From Methanocella_A sp964548585 (GTDB lineage Archaea > Halobacteriota > Methanocellia > Methanocellales > Methanocellaceae): 64,000 nt of DNA. Numbering within the stretch: position 1 is the stretch's first letter; every line of letters starts with the position of its first letter. The stretch lies in assembly GCA_964548585.1 (NCBI GenBank), contig CAZJRS010000007.1:1-64000 (forward strand), given 5' to 3'. Below, one piece after another: positions 7,627 through 16,821 of this stretch. Under the pieces are notes generated by a model that saw only the letters and a list, made by a program, of their open reading frames with translations, ran no database searches and was not told where the DNA came from. A program made the position numbers and the translations under genes.

Positions 7627-8970
7627 ATGCTAAACAGATACATGTTTACGATCGCCCACGAGGTGGGTGATCTGAACTTTTATCCTACCTACAGGCAACT
7701 GTTGAAAAACCAGTGGAAAAGCCATGAAGAGCTTCGAGAGCAGCAAGAAAAGCAGCTTCGCCAGATGGTGAACTTTGCTTACCAGTCGGTGCCTTTCTAT
7801 CGCAGGCTCTTTGATATCAGGGGTCTGAAGCCCGAGGACATCAGGACAGTGGAAGACCTGGAGAAGCTGCCGATCATCACGAAAGAGATGCTCAACGAGA
7901 ACCGGAAAGATCTAGAGCCGGTCACACTTCGCCAGATCAAGTACTCCACCGCAGCTACCGGTGGCACTTCGGGCCAACCGCTAAAGTACAGGCTGTCGAA
8001 CTTTGACCGGTTCCTGAGCGGGGCGATCCTGTACCGGGGCTGGGGTTACGCTGGCTACGAGCTGGGGGACCGGATGGTGTTTCTCGCCGGCTCATCCCTG
8101 GACGTAGGTCCGAAGTCCGGTCTCGTCACAAAGGCACACGAAGTGATTCGCAACCTGAAAAAACTGTCCTCCTTCGACATGGGCGACCAGGAGATGAGGG
8201 AATATGCGGGGGTCATTAATTCGTTCAAGCCCAAATACCTCCGGGGCTATGCCTCGTCCCTGTCGCTGTTCGCCACCTGGCTGGAGGTGAACGACGTGAA
8301 GATACACGCCCCCGAAGGGATATTCACCACGTCCGAAAAGCTGTACCCGGCCATGAGGAAGAAAATTTCAGAGGCCTTCGGCTGCCCGGTCTTCGACAAC
8401 TACGGCCTCAGCGACGGCGGGGTCACGGCATTCGAGTGCCCGGAGCACTCCGGCCTGCACATCGACACCGAGCGCAGTATCATGGAAGTCGTGGACGACC
8501 GTGGCGAGCAGATCAGCCAGGGTGAAGGCAGGATTGTGGCAACGAGCCTGTACAACTACGCCATGCCGTTCCTCCGGTACGACACCACTGACGACGGCAT
8601 CCTCGCCGGGGAAGAGTGTAGCTGTGGCAGGGGCTATAAGCTGCTCAAAGAAGTCAAAGGCCGCAGTGTAGACATCCTGCTGACCCCCGAGGGAAAGCAC
8701 GTCCACGGGTGGTTCTTCCTGTACATCTTCTGGGAGCAGAAGGGAATCAAGGAGTACCAGGTCGTCCAGCATGCGCTGGACCGAATCGTGATCCAGATCG
8801 TACCGGAACCCTCGTTTGACGAGCGTCAGCTCGATGAGATCCGGGACATCGTGAGGAAACGGAGCGAAGGCTGGAACGTGGAGTTCAGGATCGTCGATCA
8901 CATCGACCGGACCGCCTCTGGGAAGTTTAAGTTTATTGTAAACCGAATGGATGCGAACCTGATTGCCTGA
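7627..8970 (+). CDS. CapK/phenylacetate-CoA ligase-like adenylate-forming enzyme (copy 1)
   Basis: The product is 447 residues of the ANL superfamily subgroup annotated as CapK, PaaK or coenzyme F390 synthetase. The phosphate-binding loop TGGTSGQP is at 111-118, and NYGLSDGG and RYDTTDDG form the later adenylate-binding motifs. SCGRGYKLL resembles the zinc-like CxCGR segment of this subgroup. Such enzymes activate a carboxylate as an acyl-adenylate. In capsule or surface-glycan loci they are thought to help acylate sugars, but the substrate is unknown. A paralog at 18174-19550 keeps the same N-terminal HEVGD..FYPTY pattern. Only 13 bases separate it from wecB. Confidence 0.8.
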   Translation: MLNRYMFTIAHEVGDLNFYPTYRQLLKNQWKSHEELREQQEKQLRQMVNFAYQSVPFYRRLFDIRGLKPEDIRTVEDLEKLPIITKEMLNENRKDLEPVTLRQIKYSTAATGGTSGQPLKYRLSNFDRFLSGAILYRGWGYAGYELGDRMVFLAGSSLDVGPKSGLVTKAHEVIRNLKKLSSFDMGDQEMREYAGVINSFKPKYLRGYASSLSLFATWLEVNDVKIHAPEGIFTTSEKLYPAMRKKISEAFGCPVFDNYGLSDGGVTAFECPEHSGLHIDTERSIMEVVDDRGEQISQGEGRIVATSLYNYAMPFLRYDTTDDGILAGEECSCGRGYKLLKEVKGRSVDILLTPEGKHVHGWFFLYIFWEQKGIKEYQVVQHALDRIVIQIVPEPSFDERQLDEIRDIVRKRSEGWNVEFRIVDHIDRTASGKFKFIVNRMDANLIA

Positions 8971-9000
8971 AGGCGATCAGAATTTTTTATAGGTGCTAAT

Positions 9001-10062
9001 TTGAGCTTACACACAACTCTGATGAACGATAGCCAGATCTGGGATTTGTATACTCTACGTCACGAGTATGTCCCGCCTCGCCAGGACGTGTGCCGATCGA
9101 TTTTCGTCCCGAAGGACCGAAAAGAAGTACTACCCCCGGTGGCTTCGAGATACCTGACGGACAGTGGCATGAAGGCTGAATACCCTGAAGGCAGGAAGTT
9201 CGCAGTCATGCTGTCCCATGACGTAGACGACGTGTACCCGCCTTTTTCCCATACTCTGCTCTCCTCAGCCCACCATGCCAGGAACCTGCGACTGGGCAAG
9301 CTGCGACGGGAGCTGCTGTGGAAAGTCGATGGTAAACAATCCAGCCCGTATCGTAATTTCCGGGAGATCATGGATCTGGAGCGGGAGTACGATGCCAGGT
9401 CCTCTTTTTACTTCATGACCGCAGACCGGGATGTCAAGCGGTTCAGGTATGACATCGAAGAACTTGAAGGTGATCTCGGTTACATCGCCGACAGCGGATG
9501 GGAAGTCGGGCTCCATGGCGGATTCTATGCCTGTACCGACCTGGCCGAGATGAAACAGGAAAAAAGCAGGCTGGAAAAGGTGCTTGGCAAGCCTGTCATC
9601 GGTTACCGAAACCACTATCTGCGGTTCCGGGTGCCAGACACGTGGGAACTTCTTGCCCAGGCCGGTTTCAAGTACGACACCACCATCGGGTACAACGACG
9701 TCCTGGGCTGCAGGAACGGCATGTGTCACCCGTTCAGGCCTTTCAACCTGAACACAGGTAAAGAGATCGATCTGGTAGAAATCCCTCTCATCATCATGGA
9801 TGGTACGCTGTTCGACGCGGCCTCTTCCTTCAAGGAAGCATGGGAACTCACCCGAAGGGTCATCGATGAAGTCGAGCGGTATCATGGCGTTGTTACTGTG
9901 CTCTGGCATAACAACGTTTTTAGCTCAGCGTTCCGCGAGACATGGAAAAAGATATATATAAAAATATTAAAATATACAAGTGAGAAGAACGCTTGGATCA
10001 CTAGCGGTGAAGATATCTGGAAATGGAGTTGCAGGAATGACCGTTGTACTGATGGACAATAA
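9001..10062 (+). CDS. Polysaccharide deacetylase-like (NodB-fold) protein
   Basis: The 353-residue protein has a HDVDD motif at 73-77 in the position of the NodB metal-binding aspartates. It is followed by SSFYFMT, GLHGGFYA, RNHYLRF and a late LWHNN, which match the order of polysaccharide-deacetylase motifs. It has no signal peptide, so it probably acts in the cytoplasm on a lipid-linked or nucleotide-linked sugar. I accept a TTG start at 9001 because AGGTG (8991-8995) lies 5 bases upstream; ATG 9022 is an alternative. It overlaps the following FemAB-like gene by 26 bases. Its role beside CapK is inferred: removing an acetyl group that another acyl group may replace. Confidence 0.75.
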   Translation: MSLHTTLMNDSQIWDLYTLRHEYVPPRQDVCRSIFVPKDRKEVLPPVASRYLTDSGMKAEYPEGRKFAVMLSHDVDDVYPPFSHTLLSSAHHARNLRLGKLRRELLWKVDGKQSSPYRNFREIMDLEREYDARSSFYFMTADRDVKRFRYDIEELEGDLGYIADSGWEVGLHGGFYACTDLAEMKQEKSRLEKVLGKPVIGYRNHYLRFRVPDTWELLAQAGFKYDTTIGYNDVLGCRNGMCHPFRPFNLNTGKEIDLVEIPLIIMDGTLFDAASSFKEAWELTRRVIDEVERYHGVVTVLWHNNVFSSAFRETWKKIYIKILKYTSEKNAWITSGEDIWKWSCRNDRCTDGQ

Positions 10063-11038
10063 AGCCCTGTGGGACAAATTCATCGATGAAAGCCCTCAAG
10101 GTCAGCTGTTTCACAAGTGGGACGCCCTTAAGATCATCGAGAAGCACACGGGCTATAAGCTGTATCCCTACGCAGTGTATAAAGGCAATGCCCTGATAGG
10201 GGTGTTCCCTGTCTTTTTCCGCAATATCAACGGCATCAAAGCGATCTTTTCTCCGCCGCCCAACACCTGCGTACCCTACATGGGCTTTGCCATGTGCGCC
10301 GAATATGCCGTGCTGAAGCAGAAGCGTAAAGAGCACTACCTATCTTCGGTGATCGACGAGGTCGACGCCGAGATCAAGAAGATGGCTCCCAACTATATTT
10401 CAGTCAACCTCCTTCCCAGCTTTATCGACATCCGGCCGTTCAAGTGGAACCACTACAACGGAGATATCAACTTCACCTTTGTCGTCGACCTGGACAGGCC
10501 GTCTGAAGACATCATCGCCAGCTTCGACTCGACCTGCAAGAAAAACATCAAGAAGATCGAGAAGCTGAACCCGGTAATCGAGCCGGTTTCCGACGTGGAC
10601 ACTTTCTACGATATCATGAGACGCAGGTACAACGAGCAGGGGCTGAAACTACCCCTGATCAGCGCCGGGTACCTCAAGGACCTCATGGAAGCCTATCCCG
10701 ATAACATCAAGCTCTACTTCCTGTATCACGAGGGAAAGATCGCCGGCCTCAACGGGAACTTCGAGTTCCGGGACAAAGTCACCCTCTGGCTGGGCAACGC
10801 TAACATGCATACTGACTTTGCCGCCAACGACTACCTCGTCTGGCAGTTCATCAAGAGTGCCCGGGAGCGGGGATTCAAAGAACTGGAAATCCAGGGCGCC
10901 AGCGAAAAGCGCCTCTCGGAATTCAAATCCAAGTTCAGCCCTAACCTCACCATCTGCCACTACATCTATAAGAAGGATAACCTGGGCAGGCTGGCGGAAG
11001 TAGCCTACGCGAACATAATCAGGAAAAAATGGGTATGA
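10037..11038 (+). CDS. FemAB/GNAT-like acyl or aminoacyl transferase (copy 1)
   Basis: The 333-residue protein resembles the FemAB-related GNAT family (Acetyltransf_6 type), which carries two half-size GNAT folds. The opening pattern WDKFIDESPQGQLFH and the central MRRRYNEQGLKLP are typical, and a second half with GLNGNFEFRDKVTLWLG follows. A paralog occurs at 23474-24457. I chose ATG 10037 because GGAG (10025-10028) sits 8 bases upstream. The start overlaps the deacetylase gene. In a run with CapK and a deacetylase it may transfer the activated group to a free sugar amine; this is inference. Confidence 0.7.
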   Translation: MTVVLMDNKALWDKFIDESPQGQLFHKWDALKIIEKHTGYKLYPYAVYKGNALIGVFPVFFRNINGIKAIFSPPPNTCVPYMGFAMCAEYAVLKQKRKEHYLSSVIDEVDAEIKKMAPNYISVNLLPSFIDIRPFKWNHYNGDINFTFVVDLDRPSEDIIASFDSTCKKNIKKIEKLNPVIEPVSDVDTFYDIMRRRYNEQGLKLPLISAGYLKDLMEAYPDNIKLYFLYHEGKIAGLNGNFEFRDKVTLWLGNANMHTDFAANDYLVWQFIKSARERGFKELEIQGASEKRLSEFKSKFSPNLTICHYIYKKDNLGRLAEVAYANIIRKKWV

Positions 11039-11042
11039 TCGT

Positions 11043-12524
11043 ATGAAAGTCGCCATCACAAAAAACCACCGGGCAGACTATTGCCGGCAAGCCCCTTTCC
11101 ATCCGCCGGAAAAGTACCCGGAGTATCCGTTCCAGGATATCTGCACCGACAACAGCTGCTATGGTGAAGTCCGGAATATCCTCTATCAGCTCGGGATGGA
11201 CCGAGAACACTTCGGGAGCTCCTCCTGGAACCCGATGGGTGACGTGATCAAGCCAGGCGACCACGTCTTCATCAAGCCAAACCTGGTCAGCCACCGCAAC
11301 CCCGTGGGCAGCATAGAGGCAGTCATCACCCAGGGTTCCGTCATCCGCGCTATCCTCGACTACGCCTGCATTGCGTTGCAAGGTAAGGGAAGTATCGCCA
11401 TCGGCGATGCGCCCTTCTTCGATACGGACTTCGACCATGTAGTAAAGGTCACCGGACTGGGCGAAATTGTAAACTATTACCGCGATGTGGCCGGCATCAA
11501 GGTCGGTCTTCACGACCTGAGAATGGAACAAGGCCAGGTCCGGTTCGGCGCGCTGAGGAAAGAGCCGCTTCCCGGAGACCCCCTCGGCTACTCGGCCGTC
11601 GACCTGAAAAGCGATTCATCCCACTACGAGATCATCGGCCAGTGCGAAAAATTCCGGCTCGGCTACTACGACCGCAAGGAGCTCGTCCAGCATCATAACC
11701 CGGAAAAGAACGAGTACCCGATCGCCAACAGCCTCCTGGATGCCGATGTGGTAATCAACGTGCCCAAGCTGAAGACCCACGGCAAAGCGGGTGTCACCAT
11801 CGCGCTCAAGAACCTGATCGGGATCAACGTCTACAAAGGCTGGCTGCCTCACCACCGGGCCGGATCCGCCGAGGCAGGCGGCGACGACTACGAGTACGGT
11901 AACATTCGCCGTGACATCATGGGCTGGATCAAAGACGAAATACCCACCCGTGGCAGCGTCCTGTCCATGATACCGCTCCGGGCCGCCTGCGGTGCACTGT
12001 ACTACTCAAAGTACCTCGTGCCCTTCAAGCCCGACAGCCCGGGCGGCAGCTGGCATGGGAACGATACCATCCCCCGCACCATCTCAGACCTTAACCGCAT
12101 CATCATCTACGCCGACAAACACGGCGTCATGAAAACCACCCCCCAGCGTAAGCTCTTCATACTGGTCGACGGCATCGTCGGCGGCGAAAAGGAAGGCCCG
12201 ATGAGAAACGACGACCGTAAGTGCGGAGTCCTCGTTGCCGGCACCAACGCAGTGGCCGTAGACCTGATCTCCACCATGATAATGGGCTTCGACTACCGCA
12301 AGATACCCACCTTCAAGTACTGCATGAACGTGAAGAAATACCCGATTTTCTGCGGAGTTCCCGGCGACATAAGGATAACCGCCGAAGGCTGCAAATCCCC
12401 CCTGGACATCTACGATACCTACAACTGCCACTTCGTCCCTCCGGACGGATGGGAAAACTACGTAGAGTACCGACAGGATACCGCAGAGCCAGTTCAGGCC
12501 CGCAAGATGACAGTTATGCACTGA
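11043..12524 (+). CDS. DUF362 domain protein, last gene of the glycan operon
   Basis: The 493-residue protein matches the DUF362 pattern: HVFIKPNLVSH near residue 75, VVINVPKLKTHGKAGVTIALKN near 235-255, and the late VDGIVGGEKEGPM. No cysteine cluster of the ferredoxin type accompanies the domain. The biochemical function of DUF362 is not established. It starts four bases after the FemAB-like stop, so it is co-transcribed with the CapK/deacetylase/FemAB set. No plus-strand gene follows, and the next 400 bases hold repeats. Confidence 0.8.
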   Translation: MKVAITKNHRADYCRQAPFHPPEKYPEYPFQDICTDNSCYGEVRNILYQLGMDREHFGSSSWNPMGDVIKPGDHVFIKPNLVSHRNPVGSIEAVITQGSVIRAILDYACIALQGKGSIAIGDAPFFDTDFDHVVKVTGLGEIVNYYRDVAGIKVGLHDLRMEQGQVRFGALRKEPLPGDPLGYSAVDLKSDSSHYEIIGQCEKFRLGYYDRKELVQHHNPEKNEYPIANSLLDADVVINVPKLKTHGKAGVTIALKNLIGINVYKGWLPHHRAGSAEAGGDDYEYGNIRRDIMGWIKDEIPTRGSVLSMIPLRAACGALYYSKYLVPFKPDSPGGSWHGNDTIPRTISDLNRIIIYADKHGVMKTTPQRKLFILVDGIVGGEKEGPMRNDDRKCGVLVAGTNAVAVDLISTMIMGFDYRKIPTFKYCMNVKKYPIFCGVPGDIRITAEGCKSPLDIYDTYNCHFVPPDGWENYVEYRQDTAEPVQARKMTVMH

Positions 12525-12598
12525 GGATAGGCAGATACCGCTAAGCTTTTGGGTTGTAGTAATTAAAAACACTTTTTAATACCAGGATGCCGGGACGT

Positions 12599-12704
12599 CA
12601 AATCGCCAACTATTCTTAGGCTTTAAAAACGCCAAGGGGCCAAATCGCCAACTATGGTTAGGTTTCAAAAACGCCAAATAGCCAAAACGCCAAACCGCCA
12701 AACG
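12599..12704. repeat. Direct repeats rich in CGCCAA, left part of an imperfect inverted repeat
   Basis: Bases 12599-12635 and 12641-12677 are two 37-bp copies differing at 4 positions, both beginning CAAATCGCCAACTAT and ending AAAAACGCCAA. They are followed by further CGCCAAA units to about 12704. The segment 12625-12650 can pair with part of 12827-12872, where the complementary motif TTTGGCG is repeated. A related but cleaner element lies at 61399-61504. Confidence 0.75.
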
Positions 12705-12826
12705 ATTTTTTATATAACATGGCTTGATTGATTCTGGTTGTAAAATTTGAAACTATTCCGGGAGCATTGAATAGGTCAGGCAAGATTTTACTACCTATAT
12801 CATGCATGCCGATCCAGTATTTTTAG

Positions 12827-12872
12827 CGTTGGCGGTTTGGCGGTTTGGCCCTTTGGCGTTTTTGGGATTCCA
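12827..12872. repeat. Right arm of the GCCAA inverted repeat
   Basis: This arm reads GCGTTGGCGGTTTGGCGG and continues with TTTGGCCCTTTGGCG. Its reverse complement matches 12625-12650 with two mismatches across AAAAACGCCAA, GGGCCAAA and CGCCAA. The two arms are about 180 bases apart, so a folded transcript would have a long loop. Confidence 0.7.
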
Positions 12873-12924
12873 GCTTTTCGAGTGGCGTCCTGGGGGCTTG
12901 ACGTTTAAAAAACAAACCTGGCGT

Positions 12925-14826
12925 CTACACGTACCCTCCCATGGCGGGTGAGTCGTATACTTTGTCGTACTCTTCCAGGTGGTCCCATATGCCGGATTCT
13001 TTGCCGATGTACGTGTAAGTATCGGTCCAGGGGGCTTTCGTGAAGATCCCATCTGCTATTACTGAGATCTTTAACGGCCTTCTTTCCAGTTCTGCATACC
13101 TGACGAGAATCATGTCATCGTCCCCGGCACGCAGGGCGTCTGTAACGTTTCCGGACACTTCCATTATCTCCGACCGGGTATCTAGCGCAGCACTGTCAAA
13201 GTAGCGCGTTGCGACCAGGTCTGAGGTCACCATTTCTGTGGTGTTTGAGGCTATGTGGTCGAAGCCGGCTATTTCCGCCTCTGTCAGGTAATACGTGTAG
13301 AACGGCCTTTTTACCAGGGGATTATCGCTGGCCACCCAGTCGTTAGATATCGATAGCATAACCCAGACGGCGAACAGGAGTATCAGGCCTGTTCGGACAT
13401 ATCTGTTCGACCTCTGGAACAGGATGGCGAATCCTGCGGCGCTGACCAGTATCAGGATGATGTACGTGTACTCCGCGAAACGGTCGACCCCCAGATTACT
13501 GATTAGCTTGTTAAACAGGAACTGGGGGCCCGGGAAGGTGACCCACATGAATATGAATGCCATGAGGCTGAATATCTTCGCGCCTCCCCCGAAGCGACTT
13601 GACAGCAGTACGGCAACCACGCCGATCAGGATGAATAGCACAGCTGGCGAGTACTGCAGATAGTTAAAGATCTCGGGTACCGGGCTGGATACCACTGACT
13701 TGGTCAACACGCCTGTAGGTGCCCGGACTACGATGTTATTGATCAGATCCCTGATCAGTATGCTGGCACACGTGAACCAGTATGCCAGGGTGATGATTGT
13801 GGCGATCGCCAGGTACCTGATGTTTACCTTATCGTACCGCACTTCCTTTTCGAGAAAGACTTTCTGGAGCAGGTATAAGGCAGACAGGATCAGTAGTACA
13901 AAGATGATCGAGATCGAGTGATATACGATAATTCCGACAGTCACGATGCCAATCAGTAGCCACTTGTACCTGTACTTGGTTTTCTGGTCGATCAGCAGGT
14001 AGATCAGGAAGACCAGCAGGATGCCGGCTATGGATCTGGAGATTCCTGAGATCTCCAGGTAGGCTATGTTCGGGAAAAAGAACGAGATCAACGCGGCGAT
14101 TAAGCCGGTTCGCCTGTCGTCGAAGAGTCGGACGGACAGGAGGTAGGCAAGGACTGGCAGGCACAGGAAGATCAGGCCGCTGGCTATGGCTATGACCTTG
14201 TCCGGCGTGAACAGGTTTCCCCCGAGTAAGTATATCGTAGCGTTCAGGATATGCCACAGGGGGAAGGGCTGGTAGTCGAAGAAGACTTCTGTGACGTGCC
14301 CGGTCTGGATCAGGCTGTTAAGGTACTGGGTATGGATCATCACGTCTGTCCTGCCGATGAACCTGAAGTAGTTCAACGTCACCCCCCAGTGTAGGTTCAC
14401 TATCAAACCCATGATCTGCAGTAAGATGATCACGATCCGTTCTCCTGTTACCTTAAAACCCGTGATCTCGACCAGCAGCGTGACAGCCATCGTGACCACG
14501 ATGATAAAGTAGGTGAGTGGCCTCACATCGTACACCGTGAGCAGGAGAATGGAAAGCGAATAGCACAGGAGATACGCTATTATCAGCAGCCTGAATGTGC
14601 CTTCGTCAAGTCTCAGGCCTTGCTCTGCCTTATTGCCCAGGCTTTTGTAGATTACCGAGACGAACAGCAGCGGGATAACCAGGTATAAGCTGAGGATTAA
14701 AAAATTGACCTGTCCCATGACTACTGTGGCAATAATCCCGGCTATACCAATGACGGGGAGCAGGTACATCGCCGAAGTCCCGATCAGTCTAAATACTCTG
14801 TCTGAAGTTAGGTTAAACAAGCTCAT
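12925..14826 (-). CDS. Polytopic membrane protein, GT-C-like (copy 1 of a paralogous pair)
   Basis: The 633-residue protein has about a dozen hydrophobic helices over the first 500 residues, then a soluble C-terminal segment that probably faces outside. The conserved stretch GRTDVMIHTQYLNSL, followed by FFDYQPFPLWHILNATIY, lies in an early loop and resembles the acidic loop of GT-C glycosyltransferases, although no family name can be given with certainty. It shares this loop and the N terminus (MSLF...LYLLPVIGI) with the next gene. I chose ATG 14826 because it aligns with the paralog start. The best guess is a polyprenyl-phosphate-sugar dependent transferase or a polymerase-type protein. Confidence 0.65.
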   Translation of the reverse strand: MSLFNLTSDRVFRLIGTSAMYLLPVIGIAGIIATVVMGQVNFLILSLYLVIPLLFVSVIYKSLGNKAEQGLRLDEGTFRLLIIAYLLCYSLSILLLTVYDVRPLTYFIIVVTMAVTLLVEITGFKVTGERIVIILLQIMGLIVNLHWGVTLNYFRFIGRTDVMIHTQYLNSLIQTGHVTEVFFDYQPFPLWHILNATIYLLGGNLFTPDKVIAIASGLIFLCLPVLAYLLSVRLFDDRRTGLIAALISFFFPNIAYLEISGISRSIAGILLVFLIYLLIDQKTKYRYKWLLIGIVTVGIIVYHSISIIFVLLILSALYLLQKVFLEKEVRYDKVNIRYLAIATIITLAYWFTCASILIRDLINNIVVRAPTGVLTKSVVSSPVPEIFNYLQYSPAVLFILIGVVAVLLSSRFGGGAKIFSLMAFIFMWVTFPGPQFLFNKLISNLGVDRFAEYTYIILILVSAAGFAILFQRSNRYVRTGLILLFAVWVMLSISNDWVASDNPLVKRPFYTYYLTEAEIAGFDHIASNTTEMVTSDLVATRYFDSAALDTRSEIMEVSGNVTDALRAGDDDMILVRYAELERRPLKISVIADGIFTKAPWTDTYTYIGKESGIWDHLEEYDKVYDSPAMGGYV

Positions 14827-14925
14827 AACATACGCCGCTAATCGCCATCTCTCTGTACTGTGAGCCACAGGGCTGTTATGTCGCCCGGGATCTCTGCCCG
14901 GGCGGTAACCTGCCCTGGTACAGGC

Positions 14926-16821
14926 CTATTTGTAGCCTCCGACCGACGCCGAGTCGTAGACTCTGTCGTAACCACTCAAGGTACTCCAAATGCCTGCGTT
15001 CGAATCCGTATACTCGTAAACATCGAACTCCGGGACCCTGAAGAAGGTGTCATCTTCGATCCAGGCGATCTTCAATGGTCTCTTTTCCAGCTCGCCGTAC
15101 CTGATTATCATGACGTCTTCCGGTCCGCTGCGCAAAAACTCAGTACCGTTGCTGTTTACCTCCAGCATGTTCGAGCGGTCTCCGAAATCCGAACTGTCCA
15201 TGTATCTGGTCGGGACGTAATCGGCCAGTATCAGTCCGCTGGTACTGGCTGCGATAAGATTGAACGCCGAGGTTTCGTCCTGGGTCAGGTAATAGGTATA
15301 GAACTGTCGCTCTACCAGGGGATTATCGGATGATACCCAGTCGTTCGAGATCGATAGCATGACCCAGATGGCAAATAGCACAATCAGGCTGGCCCGGACG
15401 TATTTTCCCGATTTGTAAAACAGGGCCCAGATGCCTGCCGCGCTGATGATGATCAACAGGGGGTAAGTGTACTCTGCGAACCGGTCGATCCCGAAGTTGT
15501 ACATGAGCTTGTTGACCAGGTACTGGGGGCCGGGGAAGGTGACCCACATGAATGCCGAAGCAGCCACCGCAAAAAGCTTGGCACCGTTGCCGAACCTTTT
15601 CGACGTTAGCACTGCCAGCATGCCGATCAGTATGAACAGTACCGCGGGAGAAAACTGCAGGTAGTTGAACGCTTCGGCCAATGGTGAAGCTGCGATGGAC
15701 TTTGAGATCGTACCTTCAGGGGCGGCGACTACGATGTTGGTAGTAAGGTCCCGAATCAGGATACTCCCGAAGAAATACCAGTAGGTCAGGGTGGTTACTC
15801 CTGTGATACCCAGGTACAGCAGATTGATCTTCCTGAACCGCTCTTCTTTGTTGACCAGGATCTTCTGGAACAAGTATATAGACAGCAAGATGAACAGTAC
15901 GAAGATGATCGAGATTGAGTGGTAGACGATAATTGCCGCTGTCACCAGGCCGATCAACAACAGTTTATGCTTGTTTTTGTTGTCGATCATGAGGTATATG
16001 AGGAAGACAAATAGTATCGACGCCGCCGACCTCGAGATCCCTGACATGGTTAAGTAGGCTGTGTCCGGGAAGCAGAATGATATCAGCGCAGCCAGCAGGG
16101 CTATCCGCTGGTCTTTAAACAGCCGCAGCGCGATCAGGTACACCAGTATCGGCAGACAGAGGAAGACCAGGCCGCTGGCGACCGCTATGATCTTGTCAGT
16201 CGAAACCAGATTTCCGGCCACGAAGTATATCGTAGCGTTCAGGATATGCCATAGCGGGAAGGGCTGGTAGTCGAAGAAGACTTCTGTGACGTGCCCGGTC
16301 TGGATCAGGCTGTTGATGTACTGGCCGTGGAATAGCACGTCTGTCCTGCCTATGAACTGGAAATACTTCAGGGTCACACCCCAGTTCAGGTTCAGCATCA
16401 GTGCCATGATCTGCACCAGTATCACTGCAGACTTTTCTTTTACCGGCTGGAACCCGAGTATCTCGATCAACACTGTAACCGTCATCATCACCATGGTAAG
16501 GTAGTACATGATGGGCCGGACCTCGGTTAGCGTCAGCAGGATCAGCGAGATCGTGAAGCACATGAGATACGCTACCAGTAACAGCTTGAACGAGCTGTCC
16601 TGCAGGCTCGAGTAGGTTTCGTCCTTTTTCCCCAGGCTTCGGAATATCACCGAGGCGAGCAGCAGGGGCACGATCAGGTACGTGCTCAGGATCAAATAGT
16701 TGGTCTGTTCCATGATTATCGTGGCGATAATCCCGACGATACCGATGACAGGGAGCAGGTACAAAGCTGCGATCCCTATCCGTCTGAAGATCACTTCTGA
16801 ATTTCGGGTAAATAGGCTCAT
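14926..16821 (-). CDS. Polytopic membrane protein, GT-C-like (copy 2 of a paralogous pair)
   Basis: The 631-residue protein is a clear paralog of the adjacent 12925-14826 product, similar along its length. It has the same N terminus, the loop GRTDVLFHGQYINSL followed by FFDYQPFPLWHILNATIY, and a similar extracytoplasmic C-terminal part ending in a YDRVYDSASVGGYK tail. ATG 16821 overlaps the flippase stop by four bases, so the two are translationally coupled. The open frame continues upstream, but that extension only mirrors the flippase gene in another frame. The tandem pair suggests two sequential sugar transfers or polymerisations at the outer membrane face (inference). Confidence 0.68.
   Translation of the reverse strand: MSLFTRNSEVIFRRIGIAALYLLPVIGIVGIIATIIMEQTNYLILSTYLIVPLLLASVIFRSLGKKDETYSSLQDSSFKLLLVAYLMCFTISLILLTLTEVRPIMYYLTMVMMTVTVLIEILGFQPVKEKSAVILVQIMALMLNLNWGVTLKYFQFIGRTDVLFHGQYINSLIQTGHVTEVFFDYQPFPLWHILNATIYFVAGNLVSTDKIIAVASGLVFLCLPILVYLIALRLFKDQRIALLAALISFCFPDTAYLTMSGISRSAASILFVFLIYLMIDNKNKHKLLLIGLVTAAIIVYHSISIIFVLFILLSIYLFQKILVNKEERFRKINLLYLGITGVTTLTYWYFFGSILIRDLTTNIVVAAPEGTISKSIAASPLAEAFNYLQFSPAVLFILIGMLAVLTSKRFGNGAKLFAVAASAFMWVTFPGPQYLVNKLMYNFGIDRFAEYTYPLLIIISAAGIWALFYKSGKYVRASLIVLFAIWVMLSISNDWVSSDNPLVERQFYTYYLTQDETSAFNLIAASTSGLILADYVPTRYMDSSDFGDRSNMLEVNSNGTEFLRSGPEDVMIIRYGELEKRPLKIAWIEDDTFFRVPEFDVYEYTDSNAGIWSTLSGYDRVYDSASVGGYK

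Larger units (their letters stand above)
12525..12924. other. 400-bp gene-free region between convergent genes, filled with GCCAA repeats
   Basis: I see no credible gene here. The stretch separates the end of the plus-strand glycan operon from the end of the minus-strand membrane protein gene. It contains the GCCAA-rich direct and inverted repeats described separately, plus an AT-rich segment around 12706-12730. Short open frames through the repeats are low-complexity translations. Confidence 0.7.

Noticed and set aside
12599..12872. CRISPR array
   Set aside because: The repeats are irregular, not separated by unique spacers of constant length, and no cas genes are near.
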